In this document: positions 11,351 through 22,525 of the stretch, piece after piece | How the letters are laid out: every line of letters begins with the position of its first letter | Position numbering within the stretch: position 1 is the first letter of the stretch | Source of the DNA: Icerya purchasi | Lineage: Eukaryota > Arthropoda > Insecta > Hemiptera > Monophlebidae | Reading direction: 5' to 3' | Length of the DNA: 64,000 nt | Assembly (NCBI GenBank): GCA_039619475.1 | Contig: CM077115.1 | Span: forward strand, 551,636,826-551,700,825 | Made by a program: the position numbers and the translations under genes | The notes under the pieces: model-generated | What the model saw: the letters and a program-made list of their open reading frames with translations, nothing else | Databases searched by the model: none | What the model was told of the DNA's origin: nothing

Positions 11351-11700
11351 TTTTTTTTATTTTTTTTTTTTTATTTTTTTTTTAAATAAGAAAGTTGTGG
11401 GTCTCACAAGGCAATTTTGCCCGTTTCGTGAGTTCCCGTCACCCTCATTATCGTTTATTTGACATAAATTTACAATTTACTAATAACATTTCAATAATGG
11501 CTGGGTATAAAATATGAGGGCGAAAGGAGGAAGTTGATTAGGCTTATATTACCGAATACCTCTTACTTCTGACAGTTCTGCAAATTGAAGATCAGCCGAA
11601 TTCGTAAGAATGTAAATGTTTGTACAATTTCATTAAGGCCGCGAAAATATAAATTTAAATCAGAGATAAATGGCCAAATGGTGGGAGCTGGGCCAGGAAA
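11351..11700 (-). mobile_element. Inverted LINE or SINE 3' tail starting in poly(T)
   Basis: A T-rich run (11349-11386) is followed by TTGTGGGTCTCACAAGGCAA and AT-rich sequence. Read on the minus strand this is a 3' untranslated region ending in an A-rich tail. The right border is uncertain. Confidence 0.4.
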
Positions 11701-11734
11701 AAAGAAAATAAATAAGGGCGGAAATAGTTACAGT

Positions 11735-12480
11735 TATAAATCAGCTACAGTTGAATAAGAAGAAAAAAAGTAAACACAATACTGTTTTCCGTCACGCTTA
11801 AAATACGATAAATGAAATGGAAAACCCAAGTTAAATGTACAAAAAATTAGGATAGAAGAGAAACTAAGAGAAGAGAAGGAAAAGGACACACACAAAAAAA
11901 AAAAAAGAAAGAAAAAAAGGAAAAAAAGAACAGCACAGAGGGCAACAAAGGAAATCAGAACAGAAAAAGATAAACGAAGGGGAAGGAAAAAAACAGAAAA
12001 AAACAGAAAGAAATAGATAATAGGAGCGAAGAGAACTGAACACAACGAAAGAGGGTAAAAAAAGAGATTAAAAAATAAGTCAGAGGGAAGAAGCAAAATA
12101 TAAGATAACGCAGTGAAATACAACGGAAAACAATAGGAGATGAAAAATGTTTTTTAATAAAAGGAGAGAGAAAAATGTAAGAGAAACACAGGGAATAAAA
12201 GAGAAGAGAACAGAAAAGCATAAAATCGAAAAAGAAAAGAAAAAAAAGGGTAAGAGCAGAGAAGAAAATAGAACAGAATTGGAAAGAACAGAAGAAATGA
12301 GAATTGAACACGAGAGAGAAGAGGCTAGAAAAAACGAAGAAATGTTTTGTGTTCCTAGTTCTCGTGTGAAGCTTAGAGATTCGGACGTAGTATCGGGAAA
12401 CGACTGGGAGTTTGAGGTGTGTGAGTTTATGGGTGGAGATGGAAAACCCATAGGCCGCCCGAGTGGCAAGTCATAAAGAT
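11735..12480. other. Purine-rich, strand-asymmetric tract
   Basis: For about 600 bases (11750-12345) the plus strand is nearly all A and G with few pyrimidines. The frames it opens on both strands are low complexity: Lys/Glu/Arg on plus (12147-12476) and Phe/Ser/Leu on minus. I do not regard them as genes. Only the end of the plus frame, FCVPSSRVKLRDSDVV..., is of normal complexity. Confidence 0.6.
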
Positions 12481-13363
12481 TTAACCGAAAGATAGGTGCA
12501 AAAAAAAACAAAAAAAACAAGAATTTTTCAATTTATATTAAACAATAACGCAACAAGTTGTAAAAAATAATGAAATGAAAAAAAAGAAGCTTCGGGAGAC
12601 CATAAATATTTCCTGGATAGGTAATCTGAAGAATTGGTTTTTGAACTTTGCAATATATGGAACTGCTACAAGAAGTCACGTGCAGCGCCGAAATAAGCCT
12701 ATTAATTCTTTACCCTCCGTGTATAATAATAAGATTCTAAAACAAAGGGAAGAAGACAATTCTTTTTCCAGTTGTTGTTGTTTTTTTTAAATTTAAGATT
12801 AGCGGGGTTATTCGTTGAATATTTTTAGTGCAAATGGAAAGATTAATTGATTTATGAAAATATTTACGCGTTCGGGGTTACACGTTGGCTTTGTTTAATG
12901 TGCAAAAGTTTAAGTTGGTAATTTATCCGCTGTGGAAATATTTTTGGCGCGATAATTGAACAGCAGTCCGAAACGGAACAAAGAGGCTAACTAGGCGAAA
13001 TAGTAGCCAGCCGACCAAGTGGACCTACACACCAACGGCTCCTGCACTTTGGTTAGAGAACACATTCTACCTATTATGACATTATCGTCGTCTTGTGTAA
13101 TTGCTATTTCGCTGTTTGCAGTTACATATAGTATGTAAATAAGTTAACTGGTGTGGTTTTCCTTTGCCATTAGCGCGCTTACTGTGCAGTTTCCGTAATG
13201 AACTTGCTCGAGATTCAGCCAAGCAAACGGCCTACTGTTGGCACTAAATATTATTTTGTATTAATTAATTACCGAGAATTGCACAATTTAAAGACCGACG
13301 CAAGACCCGCTTTTAAACACTTCCAAGTTCAGCACGCGCGTGCACTCGCACACATACACAGAC

Positions 13364-13403
<40 letters not shown>

Positions 13404-13794
13404 CGTACATTGATGGAGAACGAAGAGCAGTCTAACAACTCTGTTGAAAATTCGTATTAATCCATTTAAAGTGGTAACAGAAATTCTTTTAATTATGAAA
13501 TATTTAATAGGAATTATCGGATTTATTTTCCAGTGTGCAGACGTTGGTCGTGTTTTAATAATAATTTAATCGAGATGCTAGAGGTGTTCAGCTTTTCATG
13601 TATTTATGTCAACAAGGCGGGCGTTGTAAAAGTGGTCAAATTTGACCCATCGGTATACAGAAAAAAAAATTATTAAATTAATTTATACTATCATCATCAT
13701 CGTCATCGTCATTATTACAGTGCCCTATGTCCGTTACCGAACGTTGGCTAACATGTTGCCAATAAAACGTCTGTCTGCAGCAATCTTCAGATAT
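12481..13794. other. Gene-free stretch with a TA microsatellite
   Basis: No domain seen. A TA run lies at about 13364-13402. Near 13690-13795 a CATCATCATCGTCATCGTC run leads into a sequence that may be the end of an unnamed repeat. Confidence 0.45.
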
Positions 13795-15236
13795 AGATCA
13801 ATATGGAATTCATGTTGAACCCCAATCTGTCAAATAAATTCCACCCGGTCCAAAATACATGTCTCCGTCTCTGCCTTGGAGCCCGGAAGTCTACTCCTAT
13901 CCCAGCTCTGCACGCAGAGTGTCACATTCCTCCCCTTTTCCTTAGACGCTCCCTCTTGGGTTATCGTTTCCTCATCAAACGGTTGCCTATTTCCTCTTGC
14001 TCTCTCATTCCTTCTTATTCCTACATATTGCGTTCCTGGCGCTTTTCTGCTAACAAGACTCCTATTCTATCTCTTATCGCTGACCGCCTTATACAGTTTT
14101 TTTCGTATATCTACTCTTACGATAAACTCCCTTATTTCTCCTTCAATTTTTCCTCTCTACTTCATCCTATTAACTGCTTTTATTCACCTGTTCCTCCCAA
14201 ACCTCTTCTTCATCACGTTGTTAGATCAGAATTCCAACAGAATCTTCGCTCTTTTTTCCCCAACCATTTTTTGATCTTCACTGATGGCTCCAAGGGACCC
14301 AATGGTGTTGGTGCAGCCTTCTTCTGTCCTTCTCTCAATTACTTCGAGTCCTTTAAACTTCCCTCCTTTTGTTCAATCTTTTATGCTGAGTCTTCGGCTA
14401 TTCTGCGTGCCCTCCTTTTTATCAAAACTTCTCCGGCTTCTAGCAATCTCCTTATCCTGTCGGACGCTCAAAGTGTGCTGCAGTCTATCACATCTCCTCT
14501 CCCTTCTCACTCTACCGACTGTATCATTCTCCTTATTCGTTCTTTAATTCACGATCTTTTCCTTTCCCACTTTATCCAAACGGATTTCCTTTGGATTCCT
14601 GGTCATTCCGGAATCGAGGGAAATGAGTTGGTTGACTCATTCGCTCGATTATCTTCCTCTTCTGGTAGGTTTCTTCCTGCCTTCTCAGCTTCTAATATTT
14701 CCCTTCTGTCTGCAGCTACTCATTCCAAACTGTGGTCTGACTCCTACGTCTCCTCATTCTCCAGCCCGAACTCCCTTTTCTTGTATATTCAACCTTCCCT
14801 TCCACGTTTTCCATGGTTTATTAAGTTTCCTTCTATGCGCCGTTCTAATCTCTCTGCGATTTGCCGCTTGCGTTTTGGCCATAGTTTGCTCCCTTCCTCA
14901 TTGTTCCGTTATTCTCTCGTGCCTTCTCCCCTTATTGTCCATTGCACCCTCCCGGCGATCAATGTATTTCTGATCCCGATCATATAATGTTTTCGGTTGT
15001 TCGTAATTATCAACTGAACAAGCTTCTTTTTATTCCTTCCTCTTACAAAACGGCATTCCCGCTCCATACTGTGCTTCATTCATTCTCTCCCTTCCTTCTC
15101 CTTCGGTTATTCTAGCTCTCGATTCTTTTCTGTCAGCTATCTCTGATCGTGTAAGGATCTGAATCTCTCTTTTCTCTCTATTCCACTGTTCTTAGGCCAA
15201 TGTCCATGTCGACGAACCCATTAAAAAAAAAAAAAA
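13795..15236 (+). mobile_element. Family A LINE, 5'-truncated, with poly(A) end
   Basis: The best preserved family A copy. It begins in the RT thumb region, continues through RNase H and the C-terminal zinc-binding region, and ends with GGCCAATGTCCATGTCGACG, AACCC and an A-run at about 15222-15236. An indel near 14945 splits the last part of the protein from the main frame. The downstream neighbour is an inverted family C LINE, which starts immediately after the A-run, so one of them inserted into the other. Confidence 0.85.
13803..14987 (+). CDS. Partial ORF2 of family A LINE: RT thumb and RNase H
   Basis: An open frame of 394 codons, the longest in the window. Residues 14-50 (HPVQNTCLRLCLGARKSTPI...) match the RT thumb that precedes RNase H in I/R1-group LINEs. 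RNase H residues are visible: Asp161 in FTDGSKGPNGVG, Glu196 in FYAESSAILRAL, Asp221 in LLILSDAQSVLQ, His268 in WIPGHSGIEGN and Asp278 in ELVDSFARL, so the active site looks intact. The C-terminal segment CRLRFGHSLLPSS precedes the expected zinc motif, but a frameshift near 14945 replaces the proper end. A stop lies three codons before the ATG and reflects truncation, so 13803 is not a real start. Confidence 0.8.
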   Translation: MEFMLNPNLSNKFHPVQNTCLRLCLGARKSTPIPALHAECHIPPLFLRRSLLGYRFLIKRLPISSCSLIPSYSYILRSWRFSANKTPILSLIADRLIQFFSYIYSYDKLPYFSFNFSSLLHPINCFYSPVPPKPLLHHVVRSEFQQNLRSFFPNHFLIFTDGSKGPNGVGAAFFCPSLNYFESFKLPSFCSIFYAESSAILRALLFIKTSPASSNLLILSDAQSVLQSITSPLPSHSTDCIILLIRSLIHDLFLSHFIQTDFLWIPGHSGIEGNELVDSFARLSSSSGRFLPAFSASNISLLSAATHSKLWSDSYVSSFSSPNSLFLYIQPSLPRFPWFIKFPSMRRSNLSAICRLRFGHSLLPSSLFRYSLVPSPLIVHCTLPAINVFLIPII

Positions 15237-17840
15237 ATTCCTTGATTTTGCTTTTTCTTCCTCGTGATCTTTCCCCGTCGTTTATTTTTCCTTGCAACAT
15301 TAGTAGCGGAGAGTTGTATTGCGTTGGGTGACGTAATATATATGAGTAATACTATTTTAACTTGCGAGTTTTTACTGCTCTTATCTAAATCCTTTCCCAT
15401 TCGCCCGAGAACTTCCATACTTCGCATTTTTTCCATCCAACTGATGCGAAGTATTCTGCGGTATGGCATGTCGAAGGCATTTAACTTCTGCTCTTTTGGT
15501 TATCGTCCAGCTCTCAACGCCGTATAACAATATTGAAAAAATATAAGAGCGGACTAGCCTGATTTTTAGATTTAAATTTATACTACTTCCGCTACATCAT
15601 AATACCGTCTTCAGTTTTAAAAAAAATCCTTTTCTCGCTTCCTCAATACGAATTTTTGATTTTCTTTTTTGTCTAAATTTTCATTTAGATTACAACCTAG
15701 CTATTTAACATATGTGTAACATTTTCTAATTTATTTCCGTAGGCTGTAAGAGATTTCGTCGGTTTCCTTAAAGTGTTTTACTCACGATTACATATTTACA
15801 ATACTTCAGACCGTATTTGGTACACGCATTAATTAACTAGTATGTTAAGAAATTGCTGTAGTTTTTGAATATTATTAGCTATTAAAACCGTATCATCGGC
15901 GTAATGTTATTAGTTACGTAGCCATCATTCACTTTAATGCCTTTTTTTTTATATTTAGCCGATATTTCTTTAAATATGTTCTCAACGGTGACAGAATGCA
16001 TTCTTGTCGTACCCCTTTTTGTATAGATATTTCTTCAGACACTTTTTGTCCCGTTTTGACGGATGCTTTCTGAAATCGGTATCAGGTCTTTATATTGTCT
16101 ATGCCCGACCATTATGATAATCATCTCGTTGTGTTGTACCTTGTCGAACGCTTTTTCGAAGTCTACAAAGCACAAATATATACCGTGTCCTGTTAATATT
16201 TCTGCATCTTTGGACTAAATTATGCAAGCTAAATAGCGCATCTCTGGGCCCAAATTTTTACGAAAACCAAATTCGGAATCATCTAACTGATCCTCCGTTT
16301 CTTTTCTTATTCTTGTATTATATATTATTCTTAAAAAGATTTTTAGAACATGACTCATTAAACTGATGGTCCTATAGTCTTCACATTTACAGGCATTCCT
16401 TTTTTTTAGTAGCCATTATATAAAGGTTGATTTCAACCAATCTGTCGGTATTTCACCTGTGCCATACACTTTATTAAATAGCCGGCCCAAAGATAATCTA
16501 CCTTTTCTTCCAAGCAACTTAAATATATCTGCTGGTATTTAATCTGGTCCTGTCGCTTTCCTGTTCTTCATGTCTTTAATTGCCCCTTATTTATTTCATC
16601 CATAATCATGGGAGTTCCCAGCATAGTTTGAAAAAACTACCGACTTCTACGCTCTCATCGTGAAATAGATTTTGTACATATTTTTTAGTTTCTCTTGTTC
16701 ATTTACTATTATATATGATCATTTTTATTAACAATTTTGTTAAATCTGTTGACCGCATATTCAGTTATTTCCTTTATTTTTTCATACATATTATAGATGT
16801 CGTGTTTGTTTTGTAATATTTCTATTTCATTACATTTCTTTCCGTACCATATCTTTTTTGAAGTCCGTATTTCTTTGTTGATGTTCCGATTTTAAACTTT
16901 TCGTCAGCTTTCCATCAAGTTCAATATTTCCTCGGTCGTCTAATGCTTTTTCTTATTGCGCTTTTCCGGTATTTTTGATACTATTGTATCATATATTGCC
17001 TGCTTATAATTATTCCAATGATCTGCAATATCTAACTGATCGTTTTTTTCCAAATTTTCTTTCCAGCATTTCAGTTACAGATTGTCGGTTGGCTTTGAGG
17101 TACGCCGTATTGGCTTTATGAGATATTTTTCTTGGTTTGTGTTGTTTTTCAAGTTACCTTTAAAATGCCCGACAATAGATTATGGTTCGAAGGACCATCC
17201 GCTTCCGGAAGTGTTACGGCTGATTTTATTGCATTCTTATATCTGTGGTTAATTGTGATATAGTCAATTTGGTTCCTTATTATATTATTAATCGAATCTC
17301 TCTGGGAAACTTCCATGTGTACAATCTTGTAGTAGGCGCTAATTTGAAAAACGCGTTCATTATACATAGCTGATTACAAAATTCTACTAAACGGTCTCCC
17401 CTTTCATTACGTTTACCGAGTCCAAATTCTCCCACTATTAGCTCGACCCACTTTGGCATTGAAATCACCAGCTACTATAGTTATGTCTCTAGATCTCAAT
17501 TGTTTAATTATGTCTCTTAATTCGTTGTAAAAACTTTCTATTTCTTGTTCTGTTTCTTCTATTGCAGGCGTATATATATTTGTATAAAATTTACATCTCT
17601 TGGTTTCGCATGTAATTGGAATATTATTGAATGTCTGATACTTGGCAAATCATCTTAATACTTTTACTTATTTAGTAAACTATGTGATCTTCAATTTTGT
17701 ATTCTCCAGATCCGGGCCAATGTGTTTCGTTTACACCTAAGATTGGTATTTTTAATCGTTTCATTTCTTTTATTACATTATGTACTATACCCGGGGTTGA
17801 TATAAACTCTGTAAATTCCCTCCTATCTCTGCAAGCTTAC
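15237..17840 (-). mobile_element. Family C RTE-like LINE, nearly full ORF, decayed
   Basis: Read on the minus strand from 17840 down, the domain order is that of an endonuclease-RT LINE of the type often annotated as craniofacial development protein 2-like. Endonuclease pieces are MKRLKIPILGVNETHWPGSG near 17740, VGEFGLGKRNERGDRLVEFC near 17400 and RNQIDYITINHRYKNA near 17250. RT pieces are RTISLMSHVLKIFLRIIYN near 16330, then FGFRKNLG, and VDFEKAFDKVQHNEMI near 16150. The C-terminus has MPYRRILRISWMEKMRSMEV near 15450. The YxDD region is not readable. There are many frameshifts and stops. The 3' end is lost at the border with the family A A-run. Confidence 0.8.
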
Positions 17841-18211
17841 CGTTTTCCAGCGTAGTTTTCTTTCTTTTTTTTTTTGGGATCAAAAATTTCGCCCAGCCAG
17901 CTGTGCCCGAGTTTTAGTTCCTCCTCAAAATGCATCGCTCCGTTATTTTCACCTTCGATTTAATCACAGCTCCCTACGGCTGGGCGCTTGTTCTCTCTCG
18001 TTGCCAAACACCATCTTGTAATCCTTACACTGATTCTAATAAATGGACCATATCTTTTTGAAATCCCCCCCTATCTCTTCCGGATGATCGAATTTTTACT
18101 GTGTTTTGTTCCACTTTTGTTCTATAATGTCCCATTTACATTTTCTCATTTATCTCAATGACATTTTTTTTTTCTGTTGTCCATCATTTATTTTTTTTTT
18201 TTATATATATA
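17841..18211. other. Unassigned, possibly 5' part of the inverted LINE
   Basis: No clear domain. It could include the upstream untranslated part of the family C element. It ends in a T-run and TA-rich sequence at the Helitron border. Confidence 0.4.
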
Positions 18212-18242
18212 TCTATTATATAAAGCTGCAAGAAAAAAAATC

Positions 18243-20670
18243 GTACAGACCGTTCTATAGTAGCTAGAAAGTTAATTTTTTTTTCAATCAACGTATTTTC
18301 TTCGTCACATCATAAGAAATTATAAGACCCTTAAAATTTTAAAATTAAAGGGCCCAAATTTCAAAAAATGTGAAAATCAAGTTCTAAGAAACAAATTTTT
18401 AAAAAATTCCGCAGCCGGTTCTATATGAGTTATGGTAATAATTTTTTTTTTAATCTACACACTATGGTCTCCAGAATACAGGAAAAATAAAAAACTCGAA
18501 AAACTTTGATATTTAGAGACCAAAGTTTATGAAAATTCCCGCTTAAAGCGATAACCCCGGAAACTAAAAAAAAGTCCACAGCTCTTTTCACGGTAGTTGA
18601 AGGGTCAATCTTTTTTTTAAATGATGTATTTCAATCGTTAGAATATAGGAAAAATACGAAACCCCCAAAATTTTGAAATCAAAGGACCCAATTTTTGAAA
18701 AATGTGAAAATCAAGTTTTAAGCAAAAAAATTTTAAAAAATTCCACAGCCGGTTCTATATGACTAATAGTATTAATTTTTGTTTTAATTTGCATACTGTG
18801 GTCTCCAGAATACGGGGGAAATATAAAATTAGAAAAATTTTGATATTTAGTGACCAAAATTTGGAAAAATACGCGTCTTAAGCGGAAATACTGGAAACTA
18901 CAAAAAAGTCCACAGCTCATTTCACGGTAGTTGAAGGGTCAATCTTTTTTTTAAATGATGTATTTCAATCGTTAGAATATAGGAAAAATACGAAACCCCC
19001 AAAATTTTGAAATCAAAGGACCCAATTTTTGAAAAATGTGAAAATCAAGTTTTAAGCAAAAAAATTTTAAAAAATTCCACAGCCGGTTCTATATGACTAA
19101 TAGTATTAATTTTTATTTTAATTTGCATACTGTGGTCTGTAGAATACAGGGGAAATATAAAATTAGAAAAATTTTGATATTTAGTGACCAAAATTTGGAA
19201 AAATACGCGTCTTAAGCGGAAATACTGGAAACTAAAAAAAAGTCCACAGCTCTTTCCATGGTAGCTAGAGGATCACTCTTTTTTTTAAATCATGTACTTC
19301 AACTGCTAGAATATAGGAAAAATACGAAACCTCAAAGATTTTAAAATTCGAGGGCCCAAATGTTTAAAAATGTGAAAATCTAATTTTAAGAAAAATTTAA
19401 AAGAAAAATTGTACGGCCAGTTCCATATAAGTTACGGTATTGATTTTCTTTTTAACCTGTACACTAAGGTCTTTAATATAGAGGGAAAATATAAAATTCG
19501 AAAAATTTTGATATTAAGAAACCGAAATTTTGGAAAATACGCGCTTAAAGCGGTAAAAAAAGTCTACAGCTTTTCCCATGGTAGCTGGAGGGTCACTTTT
19601 TTTTTTAAATGATGTATTTCAATCGCTAAAATATAGGAAAAATACGAGAACTCTAAAATTTTAAAATTAAAGCGCCCAAATTTTGAAAAATGTGAAAATT
19701 AAGTGTAAAGAAAAAATATTTAAAAAAATTCTACAGCCGGTTCTATATGAGTTATGGTATTGATTTTCGTTTCAACTGCACATTAAGGTCTGCAGAATAC
19801 AGGAACAATAAAAAAACTCGAAAAATTTTGATATTTAGGGACTAAAATTTGGAAAAATGCCCGCTTAAAGAGGAGAGACTGGAAACTAAAAAAAAAGTCC
19901 ACAGTTCTTCCCATAGTAGTTGGAGAGTCACTTTTTGCTTTAAATGATGTATATCAATCGTTGGAATATAGGAAAAATACGAAACCCCCAAAATTTTAAA
20001 ATTAAAGGGCCCACTTTTTGAAAAATGTGAAAATCAAGTTTTAAGCAAAAAATTTTAAAAAATTCCACAGCCGGTTCTATATGAATTATAGTATTGATTT
20101 TCGTTTTAACTGCGCATTAAGGTCTGCAGAATACAGGAACAATAAAAAACTCGAAAAATTTTGATATTTAGGAACCAAATTTTGGAGTAATGCACGCTTA
20201 AAGCGGAAATACTGGAAACAAAAAAAAAGTCCACAACTCTTTCCATGGCAGCTGAAGGGTCATTGTTTTTTTTAAATGATGTATTTCAATCGCCAGAATA
20301 TAGGAAAAATATAAGACCCCAAAATTTTGAAATCAAAGGACCTAAATTTTGAAAAATGTGAAAATCAAGTTTTGAGCAACAAATTTTTAAAACATTCCTC
20401 AACCAATCTATATGAGTTACGGTATTGATTTTCTTTTTAATTTGCACACTAAGGTCTCTAGAATACAGGAAAAGTAAGAAATTCGAAAAATTTTGATATT
20501 TAGGGACCAAAATTTGGGAAGATACACGCTGAAAGCGGTAAGACTGGAAACTTTAAAAAAGTCCACAGCTTTTTCCATGGTAGCTGGAGGGTCATTTCCT
20601 TTTTTAAATAATTTAATTAAATCACTAAAATATATTGAAAATATGGGACCCCCAAAATTTAAAAGTCAAA
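18243..20670 (+). repeat. Tandem array, 333-bp unit made of two ~166-bp halves
   Basis: Anchored on GTCCACAGCTCTTTCCATGG-like sites, units start at about 18243, 18574, 18908, 19242, 19562, 19897, 20229 and 20561, giving periods of 331, 334, 334, 320, 335, 332 and 332. Each unit is itself a dimer: a second half starts about 164-167 bases in at TTCCACAGCCGGTTCTATAT. The two halves share a poly(T) block, an AATATAGGAAAAATA-like block and an AAAATTTTGA...ACCAAAATTT-like block. That makes seven full units plus a partial one. The array begins only about 30 bases inside the Helitron 5' end. Confidence 0.88.
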
Positions 20671-20739
20671 TGGACATGAAAAGTTCGATGGAATTTCTAA
20701 ATAAAAAATTCAAAGAACCAAAGGAAGAATAAATAAATA

Positions 20740-21640
20740 ATAATATAAATCTAAACATCGATAATTTTAAAACTATGCCCCACAAAACGGTCCAAAATGA
20801 GGTTGTAAATTTAGAAGGAAAGTTTAACGAAGAGAATAGAATTAATGAGAAGGTAAGGGAAATCGGTCACATTTGGAATTTGAAGAAAGTATTAGAAAAA
20901 CTCATCGTCATGTACTTGGTGATCGACCAACTTGTGCTGAAATTGTGGAAGTGCTCTATACTTCCCCAAATGCCGATCCGAGAAAAGTTATTATGTAGAA
21001 AAAAAATTAATTCTGCTTACGAAAGTTTGCAATATCCATTATTATTTCCACATGGTTCAGTTGGTTGATAAATAGACATGGCAGATAATAAAAATAAAAA
21101 AATATCTCAGATAAAATATTACAGTTAAATTAGGGCAAGAATATTTTGTTGACATGTGGTGTAAGGTGGAAGAAGAAAAATTACAGTTTATTAGATTTAA
21201 TCAAAAAAAAAATCCTACAAACGGCTACTCGAAATGAAATAGACAAATCTATCGCAGCTATAGGAGGTCCAAAACCAGGAAAAATTTACCTTGCAAGCTC
21301 ATATACACATGTTCCGCACCAATGTTTTTTATTACGATGACGTGCAATCCTAATTGGATAGAAATAAAATTAAATTTAAACGAAAAGCAATATCGTATCA
21401 ATCATCCAGATTTGTGTTGTAGGATATTCCAATTAAAAATAAATCATTTATTAAAAGTTTTAAAGTTAGGTGAAATTTTCGGAGAAATGGTTTATATTTT
21501 ATACGTAATCGAATTCTAAACAAGAGGTCTTCCTCATGTTCATGTTGCTTTAGGAGTAAAAAATTCGTCCGTATCTAATGAAGAGATTAACAATTTTGTA
21601 CAAGCCGCAAATCCGAATTCTACTGGGTGATTTTTTAAAA
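20740..21640 (+). pseudogene. Helitron Rep N-terminal part with HUH motif, broken
   Basis: Pieces in shifting frames follow the order of the Helitron replication initiator. YESLQYPLLFPHG (about 21020-21058) is the typical end of the Helitron_like_N domain. FITMTCNPNW at 21328-21357 is Rep motif 1. RGLPHVHVALGVKN contains the metal-binding HUH motif His-Val-His at 21535-21543. Motif 3 with the catalytic Tyr and the whole SF1 helicase are missing. HUH endonucleases nick and rejoin a DNA strand through a tyrosine during rolling-circle transposition. There are at least three frameshifts or stops, and the remnant ends near 21640 at AANPNSTG. Confidence 0.85.
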
Positions 21641-21732
21641 TTTGATTCATTAAGTTTTAACATTTTTGTCCATTTATTTGTTTCTACATTATAAAGAATT
21701 TAAAAAATATATGTATCTCCAGCTGAGCCCTC

Positions 21733-21880
21733 ATAACAGCTACAGCTTTTTTTTTTTTTTTTTTTAATCAACGTCATTTCATAAAAACATTAAAAAAACA
21801 TGAAATATCCAAAATTTTATAATTTAAGAGTACAAAATTTTAAAAAAATGTAACAGAAATATAAGTTACAGTGGAAACGC
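21733..21880 (+). repeat. Stray degenerate copy of the satellite half-unit
   Basis: ACAGCTACAGC, a long T-run, AATCAACGTCATTTC, an AAACATGAAATATCCAAAATTTT-like block and an AAATGTAA-like block follow the same order as the half-unit at 18243-18390. It lies between the Rep remnant and the protease remnant. Confidence 0.6.
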
Positions 21881-22525
21881 AGCAGAAATTCAAATATTTA
21901 AACTATGATTATAGAACATTGTGTCCTAGACGTTTCCGTGTGAACAGATTTAATATAATAATATATTATTTCTGACAACATTTATTTATTTATGTTTACT
22001 GAAGCAGCGTGCTAAACATAAAAAATTCATTATTGAAATCTAAGAACATATATAGTTTATGAATTTATGAAAAAACATCTGGCTATTGCGAAGAAATTCT
22101 TTGTTATTAATGAAACATCAGTTTCTTTTTTCTTAATACTGAATTGCTAATTTCGTAGTGACCTGATCCTAAGTCAACCGTCATCGCATTGCAGCTGATA
22201 ATAGTGTTACGTATTGTTTTATATTTTATTATTTCTTTTATACTATCCATAAAACTTTGTATATTATTATTATTATTGTGTTGTTTTTTAGCGGTCGACT
22301 GGCAAAGAAAGTAGTTTAAATTGTAATTAGAATATATTATTTCACATAAAGTATCGATATATGTCAATGTTCGCACCTTGAATAATTAACCATTAATTTA
22401 ATAACTAAAGTAGGAATAATAAATTTAAATTAAAAATTAATAATTAAATCTTACGTCTGTGACAAACACCGAGACCACAGTGGCATCCCTGAGAGTCAAA
22501 AATAGCAAATAACTTTAGAAAAAAA

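Noticed and set aside
12147..12476. 109-codon Lys/Glu-rich frame as a protein gene
   Set aside because: It is explained by the purine-rich tract. The opposite strand is equally open and low complexity.
13803..14987. 394-codon frame as a possible host gene
   Set aside because: It contains LINE RNase H motifs and RT thumb words, matches seven other fragments in the window, and is followed by a poly(A) tail.
18243..20670. Short frames within the satellite array as genes
   Set aside because: They repeat with the 333-bp period and contain no domain.
22107..22376. 89-codon minus-strand frame inside the Helitron as a gene
   Set aside because: No recognisable motif, with an Asn run from a simple repeat; not supported.
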